Shown: piece by piece, positions 9,201 through 17,972 of the stretch
Layout: each line of letters starts with the position of its first letter
Numbering within the stretch: the first letter of the stretch is position 1
Origin: Pseudomonas iranensis
Lineage (GTDB): Bacteria > Pseudomonadota > Gammaproteobacteria > Pseudomonadales > Pseudomonadaceae
DNA length: 64,000 nucleotides
Assembly: GCF_014268585.2 (NCBI RefSeq)
Contig: NZ_CP077092.1
Location: 1,798,001-1,862,000 of the forward strand
Reading direction: 5' to 3'
Program-made: the position numbers and the translations under genes
Notes under the pieces: model-generated
Databases searched by the model: none
What the model saw: the letters and a program-made list of their open reading frames with translations, nothing else
Told to the model about the DNA's origin: nothing

Positions 9201-12200
9201 CCTGGTCGGCTCGGTCACCGGTGCGGTCGGCGCGATCAGTTATGCGCTGGTTGGCAGTGCTACCGGCAACTACGGGCAGATCGTTCTCAATGCCAATGGC
9301 ACTTACACCTACACGCTCACTTCGCCAGCGACCACTACGCCGCACGCCGACGACGGCGCCAACAGCCTGAGCGAAACCTTCACCTATCAGGCCACCGATT
9401 CGCTGGGCAATGTCGTCACCAGCACGATCGTTGTGAGCATCGTCGATGACGTGCCGAAGGCGCTGAATGACAGCAATGCCGACAGCGCAACAGAAGCCCA
9501 GGTGACCCTGACCGGCAACGTCCTCGACAACGACGTGCAGGGCGCCGACCGCGTCGCCAGCGGCCCGGTAACCGCCGGTACTTTCACTGGCACTTACGGC
9601 ACGCTGGTGCTCAACGCCAACGGCACTTACACCTACACGCTGGACGCCAACGACGACGACTTCAAAAACCTCCAGGGCGGCGGCAACGGCACGGAAACCT
9701 TCGCCTACACCATCACCGACGCGGACGGCGACACCAGCACCGCCAACCTGGTGCTGAACATCCATAACAACGACGATCCGGTGTGCCTCGACGGCCTCGA
9801 CGTGAAGGGCGGCGAAATCACCGTCTACGAGAAAAACCTCGGCGACGGCAGCAGCCCCAATACGTCGGCGCTGACCCAGAGCGGCAGCTTCACCGTGACC
9901 GCCCTCGATGGCTTGCAAACCCTGACTGTCGGCGGCATCGCGGTGATTAGCAACGGCGTCGCCACCGGTTTGCCGCAATCCGTGGTCTCGCCGCTGGGCA
10001 GCACGTTCACCATTACTGGTTACGACCCTGCCACTGGCGTGGTCAGCTACAGCTACACCCTGGTGGATAACGAAGGCCATCCGAGCGCCAACGGTGCCAA
10101 CAGCGTCACGGAGAACTTCACCGTGGTGGCCATTGACACCGATGGCAGCACCGCCAGCGGGCAGATCAACGTCAACATCGTCGATGATTTGCCGACTGCG
10201 CATGCGGACGCGGCTTCGGTGGCGGAGGGCGGCAGCGTCAGCGGCAACGTACTCAACAACGATATCGGCGGCGCGGATGGCCCCGCGGTTAGCGGCGCAG
10301 TGGTCGGCGTGCGCGCCGGTGCCGACACTTCGACATCGGCCATTGGGGGGTTGAATTCGCAGATCAACGGCAGCTACGGTTACCTCACCCTCGACGCCAA
10401 CGGCAATGCCGTTTATCACAGCAATCCCAACGCGGTGAACGGCCCGGGCGCGGTGGATGTTTTCACCTACACCGTGCGCGATTCCGACGGTGACGAAAGC
10501 ACCACCACCATCACCATCGATGTGCACAACAGCTGCCTGATCGCCGTCAGCGACACTGACGTCACCGTCTACGAAAATGCTCTGGATCTCACCAAAGATG
10601 GCCAGGATCTCGCCCCCGGCACAGTCACCGGCAGCGAACCGGGCAACACCGGCGAAACCGCCAGCGGCACGCTGGTCGGTTCGGTCAGTGGCGGCAGCGG
10701 CGCGATCACGTACACCCTGGTCGGCAACGCCACCGGCAGCTACGGGCAACTGCAGCTCAACGCCGACGGCACCTACACCTACACGCTGACCTCGGCACCG
10801 AAAACCGCGCCGAGCGCCAACGACGGGCCGAACACCCTCAGCGAAACGTTCACCTACAAAGCCACCGATGCGCTGGGCAACAGCACCACCAGCACCCTCG
10901 TGGTCAACATCGTCGACGACATACCGAAAGCCGTTGCCTCGGATCGCTCGGTAACCGCAGTGGAGATAGATTCGAACATTCTCATCGTCCTCGACATCTC
11001 CGGCAGCATGGCCGATCCCTCTGGCGTGCCGGGCCTGTCGCGGCTGGCGCTGGCCAAGCAGGCCATTGGCGCCTTGCTCGACAAGTACGATGATCTGGGC
11101 GATGTGAAAGTGCAGTTGGTGACGTTCAGCAGCAATGCCGCCGACCGCACCACGGTGTGGGTCGATGTCGCCACCGCCAAGACGCTGCTTGCCGGTCTGA
11201 ATGCCGGCGGCGGTACCAACTACGATGCCGCCGTGGCGGTGATGCAGACCGCGTTCAACACCTCGGGCAAGCTCACCGGGGCGCAGAACGTCGGCTACTT
11301 CTTCTCCGACGGCAAGCCCAACGAGGGCGACATCGGCACGGCTGACGAGGCCGCGCTGAAAAACTTCCTCGATGCCAACAACATCAAGAACTACGCCATC
11401 GGCCTGGGTGACGGCGTAAGCAACGCCTACCTCGATCCGCTGGCCTACGATGGCATCAGCCACACCAACACCAACGCCGTGGTGGTCACCGATCTCAACC
11501 AGCTCAACTCGGTGCTGTCCGGCACTGTTCAAGGCGCGCCGGTCACCGGTTCGCTGCTGGGTGACGGTGGTTCGTTCGGCGCCGATGGCGGTTTCATCAA
11601 GTCGATCGTAGTCGACGGCACCACCTACACCTACGACCCGAAAGCCCTCAGCGGCCAGGGTTCGTTGACCGCGAGCGGCGGCGCCAATCACGGCACTTTC
11701 AATACCGCCAACAACACCGTCAGTATCGCCACCAACAACAGCGGCACGCTGGTGGTCAACCTCGATACCGGCGAATACAGCTACACCTCGCAGAAAACCA
11801 CCGCCGTGGTCATCACCGAAAACATCGGTTTCACCGTCAGCGACAACGACGGCGATCTGGCCAGCTCCACCCTGACGGTAAAAGTGATTCCCAACGCGCC
11901 ACCGGTGGCGATGGACGATCACGTCATCACCAACGTGCTGTCGGGCAACATCGTGGTGCCGGGTGAGTTGCTGCTGGCCAATGACAGCGATCCGAACGGC
12001 GACACCCTCAACGCTACGCCAACCAGTTTCAACACCGGTTGGGTCTCGAAAGCGGCGGACTTCACCGGTACCGGCCTGATCGGTTTCACTGGGCAGAACA
12101 ATAATGCGGCCAACCAGAACCTGGCCAATGTGCGCAGCGCCTTCAGCGCCAATGCCGCGACCATGACCGCCGTGCTGGTGGTCAGCGGTTATCTCGGCAT

Positions 12201-13389
12201 GGTGAGCAACAGCAATGCCAACGACGAGGACCGCATCACCGTCCACCTGCGCCAGGGCGAAACCCTCAATCTGGATCACAATCTGGGGGCCGGTAAGATC
12301 AGCATGGAGTATTCGCTCAATGGCGGTGCCTGGATGGCGCTGGCGGACGGCCAGACCCTCAGCGCCTCGGCGGATGGCGTCTACCAGATCCACATCACCA
12401 ATATTGGTAACAGCGGCGGCAACCCCAACGCCGCGGAAAACTACCAACTGACCATGACCCTCAACTATGCGGGGGCCCACGACATCACGCCGGACTACCA
12501 CGGCACCTACACCGCCAACGACAACCACGGCGGCAGCGACACGGCCAACATCAGCATCAGCTATCAGGACGGCCACACCCTGACCGGCACTGCTGGCGAC
12601 GATGTGTTGGTAGCGGGCAGCGGCAACAATGTGATCAACGCCGGCGAAGGCAACGACGTGCTCAGCGCAGGCTCCGGCAACAACGAAATGCACGGCGACG
12701 GCGGTAACGACTTGCTCTACAGCGGCGCCGGCAACGATCTGCTCGACGGCGGCACTGGCAGCGACACCGCCAGCTACGCCCACGCCACGGCCGCTGTCAC
12801 CGTCAATCTCGGCCTGCTCGGTGCGCAGAACACCCTCGGCGCCGGCACCGACACATTGACCGGCATCGAAAACCTACTCGGCTCGAACTTCAATGACAGC
12901 CTCACCGGCGACGGCAACAACAACGTGATCAACGGCGGCCTCGGCAACGACTTTCTCAACGGTGGCGCTGGCGATGATCTGCTGATCGGTGGCATGGGCA
13001 ACAATACGCTGACGGGCGGGGCAGGGGCCGACACCTTCCAGTGGCTCAAGGGCAACAGTGGCCACGACCTGATCACCGACTTCACCCCCGGCACCGACAA
13101 GCTCGACCTGTCACAACTGCTGCAAGGCGAAAACGCCAGCACCGCGTCGCTCGATGACTACCTGCACTTCACCGTCAGCGGCAGCGGCGCCTCGGTGATG
13201 ACCAGCATCGACGTCAGCGCCATGGCCGGCGCCACGCCGAACCAGACCATCGACCTTGCCGGCGTCAACCTTGCCAGCCACTACGGTGTGACACCGGGGG
13301 CGGGCGGCATGGTGGCTGGAGGGCATGACACGGCGACGATCATCAGCGGGATGCTTAATGATCATTCGTTGAAGGTGGATACGGTGTAA
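6268..13389 (+). CDS. Large RTX biofilm adhesin with retention module (LapA/MapA type)
   Basis: A 2373-residue surface adhesin. The ATG at 6268 (GGAGG upstream) begins MATLIGTVTKVIGQVFAQ, the N-terminal retention module (about 1-130), with the LapG-type cleavage site TAAG at residues 115-118. Residues about 190-1560 are T1SS-143/Ig-like repeats of about 245 residues. A von Willebrand A domain follows (about 1568-1750; MIDAS motif DISGS at 1576-1580). RTX nonapeptides (GGxGNDxL type) run from about 2104 to 2260, ahead of a C-terminal type I secretion signal. Known LapA/MapA proteins are exported by a dedicated system, held in the TolC-like pore and released by a c-di-GMP-controlled protease. 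LapA is usually larger. The position some 40 kb from flagellar genes, and the size, suggest MapA rather than LapA, but this is inference. No lapD or lapG gene is present in the window. Confidence 0.93.
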   Translation: MATLIGTVTKVIGQVFAQASDGVKRPLFEGDRLYAGDQLITGAEGAVAVKLQNGGELTLGRGSSITMTGQLLADQAVPVNVDEAQTPSQAQLTDVEQIQQAIAAGEDPSKTAEATAAGPNAPTGNTGELGGGHSFVLLTEVGGRVDPIIGFPTAGFNGIPEFPEYRRDADIDNGDDTPASVVVPPPPVNNPVILNGLDAADGELNLNEANLPDGTAANPGALTQSGSFTVSAADGLNSLSIGGINVIVGGVPIGFPQSITTQLGNTLTITGYNAATGTVSYSYTLNGNETHAAGDGVNNLSEQFTVIATDSNGDSATGTLDVNITDDVPKAFDDANGIASETLLTLTGNVLTNDIQGADRVPTGPVTPGTFTGTYGTLVLNADGTYTYTLNTSDADFKALTGGGNGTETFAYTITDADGDSSSANLVLQIHNNDDPVIIDGLNVAGGELTIYEKNLSDGSVPDATALTQNGTFTITALDGVTTLTVGGIAVVTNGVAAGFPQSITTPLGSTLTITGFNAATGVISYSYTLADNEAHPNADGANNLPEQFAVTVVDDNGTTATGTLDVNIVDDLPKANDDSNGTASESQLTLTGNVLTNDIQGADRVPTGPVTPGTFTGTYGTLVLNADGTYTYTLNTSDADFKALTGGGNGTETFAYTITDADGDTSTANLVLQIHNNDDPVLLNGLDVNGGELTVYEKNLSDGTSPDTPALTQNGTFTVSALDGLQTLTVGGIAVITNGVAAGFPQSIVTPLGSTLTISGYDPATGVVSYSYTLADNEAHPTANGANSLTENFDVVATDTDGSTASGQINVNIVDDLPTAHADAASVAEGGTVSGNVLNNDIGGADGPAVTGAVVGVRFGADTSTSAIGGLNSQINGTYGYLTLDANGNAVYHSNPNTVNGPGAVDVFTYTVRDADGDESTTTITIDVYNSCLKAVSDTDVTVYEKALDLNKDGQDLAAGSVVGSDPNSTGETASGTLVGSVTGAVGAISYALVGSATGNYGQIVLNANGTYTYTLTSPATTTPHADDGANSLSETFTYQATDSLGNVVTSTIVVSIVDDVPKALNDSNADSATEAQVTLTGNVLDNDVQGADRVASGPVTAGTFTGTYGTLVLNANGTYTYTLDANDDDFKNLQGGGNGTETFAYTITDADGDTSTANLVLNIHNNDDPVCLDGLDVKGGEITVYEKNLGDGSSPNTSALTQSGSFTVTALDGLQTLTVGGIAVISNGVATGLPQSVVSPLGSTFTITGYDPATGVVSYSYTLVDNEGHPSANGANSVTENFTVVAIDTDGSTASGQINVNIVDDLPTAHADAASVAEGGSVSGNVLNNDIGGADGPAVSGAVVGVRAGADTSTSAIGGLNSQINGSYGYLTLDANGNAVYHSNPNAVNGPGAVDVFTYTVRDSDGDESTTTITIDVHNSCLIAVSDTDVTVYENALDLTKDGQDLAPGTVTGSEPGNTGETASGTLVGSVSGGSGAITYTLVGNATGSYGQLQLNADGTYTYTLTSAPKTAPSANDGPNTLSETFTYKATDALGNSTTSTLVVNIVDDIPKAVASDRSVTAVEIDSNILIVLDISGSMADPSGVPGLSRLALAKQAIGALLDKYDDLGDVKVQLVTFSSNAADRTTVWVDVATAKTLLAGLNAGGGTNYDAAVAVMQTAFNTSGKLTGAQNVGYFFSDGKPNEGDIGTADEAALKNFLDANNIKNYAIGLGDGVSNAYLDPLAYDGISHTNTNAVVVTDLNQLNSVLSGTVQGAPVTGSLLGDGGSFGADGGFIKSIVVDGTTYTYDPKALSGQGSLTASGGANHGTFNTANNTVSIATNNSGTLVVNLDTGEYSYTSQKTTAVVITENIGFTVSDNDGDLASSTLTVKVIPNAPPVAMDDHVITNVLSGNIVVPGELLLANDSDPNGDTLNATPTSFNTGWVSKAADFTGTGLIGFTGQNNNAANQNLANVRSAFSANAATMTAVLVVSGYLGMVSNSNANDEDRITVHLRQGETLNLDHNLGAGKISMEYSLNGGAWMALADGQTLSASADGVYQIHITNIGNSGGNPNAAENYQLTMTLNYAGAHDITPDYHGTYTANDNHGGSDTANISISYQDGHTLTGTAGDDVLVAGSGNNVINAGEGNDVLSAGSGNNEMHGDGGNDLLYSGAGNDLLDGGTGSDTASYAHATAAVTVNLGLLGAQNTLGAGTDTLTGIENLLGSNFNDSLTGDGNNNVINGGLGNDFLNGGAGDDLLIGGMGNNTLTGGAGADTFQWLKGNSGHDLITDFTPGTDKLDLSQLLQGENASTASLDDYLHFTVSGSGASVMTSIDVSAMAGATPNQTIDLAGVNLASHYGVTPGAGGMVAGGHDTATIISGMLNDHSLKVDTV
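6841..10930 (+). repeat. In-frame 735-bp repeat array within the adhesin gene
   Basis: The anchor NNDDPV (or NNPV) falls at 6841, 7576, 8311 and 9781, so spacings are 735, 735 and 1470 bp. The 1470-bp unit (8311-9780) is repeated at 9781-10920 before the von Willebrand domain interrupts it. Long stretches are close to identical in DNA, for example around 8731 and 10201. Confidence 0.85.
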
Positions 13390-13402
13390 GCGCCGTCTGA
13401 AA

Positions 13403-13445
13403 CAAAAAAACCGCCGTCCAGCTCATAGGGACGGCGGTTTTTTTC
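13403..13445 (+). terminator. Rho-independent terminator of adhesin gene
   Basis: Stem CCGCCGTCC / GGACGGCGG with a short loop, flanked by A7 and T7 runs, 14 bp after the adhesin stop codon. The A-run makes it active in both directions. Confidence 0.92.
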
Positions 13446-13479
13446 TGCCTGATGGTACTGCGTTACTCACACGTCAGTC

Positions 13480-13505
13480 TTCGCGAGCAGGCTCGCTCCC
13501 ACAGT
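13480..13505. repeat. Single REP (family A) with decayed partner
   Basis: One intact core TTCGCGAGCAGGCTCGCTCC. The expected inverted partner is reduced to GTGGGAGATC near 13521, so this is a decayed REPIN. Confidence 0.75.
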
Positions 13506-13569
13506 GGAAGGAGTTGCAATGTGGGAGATCATCGACAGGTGAATACCTGCTCACTGCTAACGGCATGTG

Positions 13570-13965
13570 TCAGGATTTGCGCAACGTCTTCTGCCGCACA
13601 ATATAAACCGTCACCAGCACCGCACTGGTCAGCATGAACCCCCGCGCCCAAACCAGCGGCACCAGATAACACGAGAACAGAATGCTCACCCACATCAGTC
13701 CGATCGCGTAGACCTTGCCTTTGAGCGGGATGCCGTTGCCTTCGAGGTAGTCGCGGATCCATGGCCCGAGGCGTGGGTGTTCGACCAGCCAGCGATAGAA
13801 GCGAGGAGAACTGCGCGCGAAGCAGGCCGCGGCGAGCAGGAGGAAGGGGGTGGTGGGCAGGATCGGCAGGAAGATGCCGATCACCCCCAATGCCACGCTG
13901 AGCCAGCCGATGGCCAGCAGGACGTAGCGCAACATCAGGGGGCGGTTGCCTATGGGGTTGTCCAT
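13570..13965 (-). CDS. YbaN family inner membrane protein (DUF454)
   Basis: A 131-residue small membrane protein. The first half (LLAIGWLSVALGVIGIFLPILPTTPFLLLAAACFARSS, residues about 13-50, quoted in part) carries the DUF454 signature GxxxxxLPxLPTTPFxLLA..CF..SS. The middle motif (LGPWIRDYLEGNGIPLKGK) and two further membrane helices complete the fold. The biochemical role of the family is not known. It lies next to the UPF0149 gene in the same direction with a 10-bp gap, so the two are probably cotranscribed. Confidence 0.88.
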   Translation of the reverse strand: MDNPIGNRPLMLRYVLLAIGWLSVALGVIGIFLPILPTTPFLLLAAACFARSSPRFYRWLVEHPRLGPWIRDYLEGNGIPLKGKVYAIGLMWVSILFSCYLVPLVWARGFMLTSAVLVTVYIVRQKTLRKS

Positions 13966-13975
13966 AGGCCGGTTC

Positions 13976-14563
13976 TTAGTGATGGCGTGGCTTGAGGATC
14001 GCCGGTTTTTCGTCGGGTGCCTGGCACAGCAGGTACAGCGCGGTCAGGGCTTCCGGGATCTGCACGATCATGTCGTCCATCAGGTTGGCGTCCTTGGCGA
14101 TGTCTTCGAACTCTGGCTGCTCGTCGAACAGGCCGGAACCGACCATGATCGGCAGGAGCATTTCGCTGACTTCTTCTTCGGCGGTTTCGAACCAGGCCGC
14201 TTCGCGCAGGAACACGCCTTCCATGAAACCGATGCACCAGCCACGCAGTTCGGAGTCGTCCGGCTCTTCGCCCAGATCCAGTTCGCACGGCAATTCGAAT
14301 TCTTCATCCGAGGCCAGTTGGCGAGCGATGTGCGCTTTGAGGCCGATCAGCGTGGCTTCGATTTCGGCGCGCTGGGCTTCGTCGGCGTAATGCGGCTCTT
14401 CGGCGAACAGCGCGTCGATCCACTCGCGCTCCGGAACGTCTTCGGAGCAGATCGACAGCGCGGTCAGGTAACCGTGGGCGGCGACGTAATCCAGCGCCTC
14501 GTCGTGCAGCTCGTCGGCGTCGAGGAAGACTTGCAGGCGGGTCAGTTGCTCAGCGAAGGACAT
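13976..14563 (-). CDS. UPF0149 (YecA/YgfB-like) family protein
   Basis: A 195-residue acidic soluble protein starting MSFAEQLTRL at 14563; an in-frame ATG nine residues upstream lacks a ribosome site. It shows the typical UPF0149 pattern: an N-terminal helical part, SxELRGWCIGFMEGV near residue 115, and a C-terminal acidic helix region with PEALTALYLL. There is no C-terminal SEC-C zinc tail, unlike YecA proper. Function is uncertain; relatives have been tied to regulation of resistance genes in P. aeruginosa (YgfB), which should not be carried over to this protein. Confidence 0.82.
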   Translation of the reverse strand: MSFAEQLTRLQVFLDADELHDEALDYVAAHGYLTALSICSEDVPEREWIDALFAEEPHYADEAQRAEIEATLIGLKAHIARQLASDEEFELPCELDLGEEPDDSELRGWCIGFMEGVFLREAAWFETAEEEVSEMLLPIMVGSGLFDEQPEFEDIAKDANLMDDMIVQIPEALTALYLLCQAPDEKPAILKPRHH

Positions 14564-14677
14564 TACGGGGCTACCTTGGGGAATAAACAATGCGGGAATT
14601 CTAGGCCTTCTTGCGCGCTCTAGCCAGCCGCTTGGCAGATTTGCCCGAATTACCGGCCTTACTGGGAAGATGAATAA

Positions 14678-14773
14678 CCCTGTGGGAGCGAGCCTGCTCG
14701 CGAAGGCGGTGTATCAGGCACTTTTGCATCGACTGACAGGTCGCTTTCGCGAGCAGGCTCGCTCCCACAGGGT
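14678..14773. repeat. REPIN (family A)
   Basis: Two inverted cores (CCCTGTGGGAGCGAGCC and its complement), 96 bp in total, between the divergent UPF0149 and recQ genes. Confidence 0.9.
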
Positions 14774-14968
14774 TTTGTGTGTGGCAGGTTTACCAGTGTC
14801 TTCTCAGCGGCACCCTCTGCGGCGAAGGCCTCGGGTATACTGCCGCGTTTTGCGATCCCTGCTGGCGCTGCGCTGGTCATGCAATGTGTTCTTACGTTTT
14901 GTTTAAGCAGCCGAAGCTGCTCTGAACCAGCCTGAGCAGGGATGTATCGGTAGATTTTTGGAGTTTTT

Positions 14969-17098
14969 ATGCTCGAACAGGCTCAACGCGTCCTCAAGGA
15001 CATCTTCGGCTACGACAGTTTCCGTGGCCGTCAGGGTGCGATCATTGAGCGCGTGGCCAGCGGCGGTGATGCGCTGGTGCTGATGCCTACCGGTGGCGGC
15101 AAGTCGTTGTGCTTCCAGGTGCCAGCGCTGTTGCGTGAAGGTCTGGCGGTAGTGGTATCACCGCTGATCGCACTGATGGACGATCAGGTCGCCACCCTTG
15201 AAGAACTGGGCGTCGCCGCCGCTGCGCTGAACTCCACGCTGAGTGCCGAGCAGCAGCGCGATCTCGCTCTGCGGATCAAGCGCGGCGAAGTGAAGATGCT
15301 CTATCTCGCACCGGAGCGTCTGGTGCAGCCGCGCATGCTGGCATTCCTGCAAAGCCTGGAAATCGCCCTGTTCGCCATCGACGAAGCGCATTGCGTGTCG
15401 CAATGGGGCCACGACTTCCGCCGCGAATACCTGCAACTGGGTCAATTGGCAGAGCTGTTCCCCAACGTTCCGCGCATTGCCCTCACCGCGACCGCCGACA
15501 AGCGCACCCGCGAAGAAATCGTCGATCGCCTGCACCTGCAGAACGCCGAGCGCTTCCTGTCGAGCTTCGACCGCCCAAACATCTTCTATCGCATCGTGCC
15601 CAAGGAGCAGCCGCGCAAACAGTTGCTGGCGTTCCTGGCCGAGCGGCGCAGCGATGCCGGCATCGTGTATTGCCTGTCGCGCAAGAAGGTCGAAGAGGTT
15701 GCGGCGTTCCTCAGCGAGCAGGGCTTCCCGGCGCTGCCGTATCACGCCGGTCTGCCCAATGATCTGCGCGCCTATCACCAGAAGCGCTTCCTCAACGAGG
15801 AAGGCCTGATCATGGTTGCCACGGTGGCATTCGGCATGGGCATCGACAAGCCCAACGTACGCTTCGTCGCGCACCTTGATCTGCCTAAATCCCTCGAAGC
15901 GTATTACCAGGAAACCGGGCGCGGCGGGCGTGACGGTCTGCCGGCGGATGCGTGGATGGCTTACGGTCTGCAAGACGTGGTGATGCTCAAGCAGATGCTG
16001 CAGAACTCCGAAGGCGACGAGCGGCACAAGCGTCTGGAGCAGCACAAGCTCGACGCGATGCTGTCGCTGTGCGAAGAGACCCGCTGCCGCCGGCAGGCGT
16101 TGCTGGCCTATTTCGACGAAGACATGCCCGAACCGTGCGGGCATTGCGACAACTGTGTCGACGGCGTGCAGACCTGGGACGCCACCGAGCCTGCACGTCA
16201 GGCGTTGTCGGCGATTTTCCGCACCGGCCAGCGCTATGGCGTCGGTCATCTGGTCGACGTGTTGCTGGGCAAGGACAACGAAAAGGTGCGCAGCTTTGGC
16301 CACCAGCATTTGTCGGTGTTTGGTGTGGGCAAGGCGTTGAGCGAGAGCGAGTGGCGCTCGCTGTTCCGCCAGTTGGTGGCGCGTGGGTTGGCCGATGTCG
16401 ATCACGAGGGTTATGGCGGTCTGCGTCTTAACGACAGTTGCCGGCCTTTGCTCAAAGGCGAAGTGAAACTGGAACTGCGCCGCGACCTGAAACCGCAAGT
16501 CACTGCCAAAACCGGCAGCAAGAGCCAGGCCAGCCAACTGGTGCGCGGCGAGGAACGCGAACAGTGGGAAGCCTTGCGCGCACTGCGGCGCAAATTGGCC
16601 GAAGAACACGGCGTGCCGCCGTACGTCATCTTCCCCGACTCGACGTTGTTGGAAATGCTCCGCAGCCAGCCGACGTCTCTGGCGGAAATGGCCCGGGTCA
16701 GCGGCGTCGGCGCGCGCAAGCTGGAACGCTATGGCGAAGCCTTCCTCGAAGTGCTCGGCGGCGAGGCGGAGGCGCCGAAGGTGGTCGCCGATGTCCGTCA
16801 CGAGCTGATCACCCTGGCCCGCGCCGGCATGACGCCGCTGCAGATCGCCGGGCAGTTGCAGTGCTCGGAGAAAAACGTCTACGCCATGCTCGCCGAAGCC
16901 ATCGGCAAGCAGCAATTGTCGCTGGAGCAGGCGCTGGACTTGCCTGAGGAGTTGATGGGCGAAGTGCAGGACGCATTCCTCGATGGTGAGGGCGAGTTGC
17001 CGTCGGTCGCTGAAGTGGCTGAGTTGTTTGCCGGGCGAGTACCGGAAGGCGTGCTGTATTGCGTGCGGGCGGCGTTGCAGTCTGAATTCGAGATGTAA
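14969..17098 (+). CDS. recQ: ATP-dependent DNA helicase RecQ
   Basis: A 709-residue 3'-5' helicase of the RecF recombination and repair pathway. Motif I is [16 protein letters not shown], motif II is [17 protein letters not shown], motif III is ALTATAD and motif VI is [10 protein letters not shown]. The RQC part has the zinc cysteines [10 protein letters not shown]...[10 protein letters not shown]. An HRDC domain covers about residues 530-610, with a further C-terminal helix-turn-helix extension ([23 protein letters not shown], quoted as a landmark only at its ends MTPLQ and AMLAE). Length fits the family, slightly long because of this extension. A -10-like TATACT lies at 14836-14841. The ATG at 14969 has GGAG upstream. 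Confidence 0.97.
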   Translation: MLEQAQRVLKDIFGYDSFRGRQGAIIERVASGGDALVLMPTGGGKSLCFQVPALLREGLAVVVSPLIALMDDQVATLEELGVAAAALNSTLSAEQQRDLALRIKRGEVKMLYLAPERLVQPRMLAFLQSLEIALFAIDEAHCVSQWGHDFRREYLQLGQLAELFPNVPRIALTATADKRTREEIVDRLHLQNAERFLSSFDRPNIFYRIVPKEQPRKQLLAFLAERRSDAGIVYCLSRKKVEEVAAFLSEQGFPALPYHAGLPNDLRAYHQKRFLNEEGLIMVATVAFGMGIDKPNVRFVAHLDLPKSLEAYYQETGRGGRDGLPADAWMAYGLQDVVMLKQMLQNSEGDERHKRLEQHKLDAMLSLCEETRCRRQALLAYFDEDMPEPCGHCDNCVDGVQTWDATEPARQALSAIFRTGQRYGVGHLVDVLLGKDNEKVRSFGHQHLSVFGVGKALSESEWRSLFRQLVARGLADVDHEGYGGLRLNDSCRPLLKGEVKLELRRDLKPQVTAKTGSKSQASQLVRGEEREQWEALRALRRKLAEEHGVPPYVIFPDSTLLEMLRSQPTSLAEMARVSGVGARKLERYGEAFLEVLGGEAEAPKVVADVRHELITLARAGMTPLQIAGQLQCSEKNVYAMLAEAIGKQQLSLEQALDLPEELMGEVQDAFLDGEGELPSVAEVAELFAGRVPEGVLYCVRAALQSEFEM

Positions 17099-17106
17099 TC
17101 TGGCCC

Positions 17107-17420
17107 TTTCCCTCACCCCAGCCCTCTCCCAGAGGGAGAGGGGGCCAACCGCGGTGTCTTGCGTCAGACATCGACCTGCAAGACCGAGTCGATTGTGGAT
17201 TCACAGCGGATCGTTCAGCTCAGTGTATTTCTGCAGCGTCCCCAATCAGTTCCCTCTCCCTCTGGGAGAGGGCTAGGGTAGGGGCTTTCGCAACGTACAT
17301 CGACCAGGCAGGTCAAGCCGATTATGGATTCAACGAAGCGCTGTCAGGTCGGCGAATTTTCAAAACATCCCCCAATCGGTTCCCTCTCCCTCTGGGAGAG
17401 GGCTAGGGTGAGGGGCTTTT
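17107..17420. repeat. Three copies of palindromic repeat (family C: CCCTCTCCCTCTGGGAGAGG)
   Basis: Copies lie at about 17107-17146, 17250-17288 and 17380-17420, each with a CCCTCTCCC / GGGAGAGGG stem; the arm TAGGGTGAGGGGCTTT is seen in the last two. The sequence between copies is also repeated (ATCGACC...GTCAAGCCGATTATGGATTC-like), so the whole unit of about 120 bp was duplicated. The gap from recQ to marR (439 bp) holds these repeats and the marR promoter, and I see no gene in it. Confidence 0.8.
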
Positions 17421-17483
17421 GATCTTTGCGCAGTTGTAACGATTCAGTACAGAGCGACTCTTGCCTATAACTGCCGCCCATGC

Positions 17484-17502
17484 TTAGCTGACTAATAATT
17501 AG
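17484..17502. promoter_or_regulatory. Overlapping palindromes upstream of MarR gene
   Basis: TTAG-CTGA-CTAA is followed directly by a second palindrome CTAAT-A-ATTAG, 36 bp before the start codon. The position suits an autorepressor operator. This is inference from symmetry only. Confidence 0.4.
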
Positions 17503-17537
17503 ATTTTCCGTATTTTCAGTCTAACCGTGAGTGTTTT

Positions 17538-17972
17538 ATGCCGTTAACCGATCAACATCGCTTTGGTATGCAACTGGCCCAGATGTCTCGTGGCTGGCGT
17601 GCCGAACTGGATCGTCGTCTCGCCGGGCTGGGCCTGTCGCAGGCGCGCTGGCTGGTGCTGCTGCATCTGGCGCGTTTTGAAGAGGCACCGACCCAACGCG
17701 AACTGGCGCAGAGTGTCGGCGTCGAAGGCCCGACCCTGGCGCGCTTGCTTGATAGTCTGGAAAACCAGGGACTGGTGCAACGCCAGTCAGTGATGGAAGA
17801 CCGCCGGGCGAAAAAAATCGTGCTCTGCGCACCTGCGCTGCCCCTGATCGAACAGATCGAAACCATTGCCACACAGTTGCGCCACGAATTGTTCGAGGGC
17901 GTCGACGAGGCGGATTTGAAGGTGTGCATGCGCGTCCACGGTCACATTCTGGCCAACCTGGAAAAATCTTGA
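17538..17972 (+). CDS. MarR family transcriptional regulator
   Basis: A 144-residue winged-helix protein. An N-terminal dimer helix is followed by the DNA-binding part (TQRELAQSVGVEGPTLARLL, residues about 54-73), then the wing (MEDRRAKKIVL) and a C-terminal dimer helix. It is of SlyA/MarR type. It stands alone, followed by the FimV-like gene 120 bp downstream in the same direction; a similar pair occurs in P. aeruginosa near recQ. Ligand and targets cannot be read from the sequence. Confidence 0.92.
   Translation: MPLTDQHRFGMQLAQMSRGWRAELDRRLAGLGLSQARWLVLLHLARFEEAPTQRELAQSVGVEGPTLARLLDSLENQGLVQRQSVMEDRRAKKIVLCAPALPLIEQIETIATQLRHELFEGVDEADLKVCMRVHGHILANLEKS

Noticed and set aside
8719..12783. 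1354-codon open frame on the minus strand
   Set aside because: It lies wholly antisense to the adhesin gene. Its product is Val/Gly/Ala-rich with no domain, which is the mirror of repetitive Thr/Asn/Gly codons in GC-rich DNA.
14879..14935. 18-codon Cys-containing ORF upstream of recQ as a leader peptide
   Set aside because: No ribosome site precedes its ATG and nothing links it to RecQ regulation.
15158..17116. 652-codon minus-strand frame opposite recQ
   Set aside because: Shadow of recQ codon bias; no domain and no ribosome site at a sensible place.
17107..17420. CRISPR-like array
   Set aside because: Three palindromic repeats with spacers that are themselves repeated, no uniform spacer length and no cas genes; they are REP-type elements.
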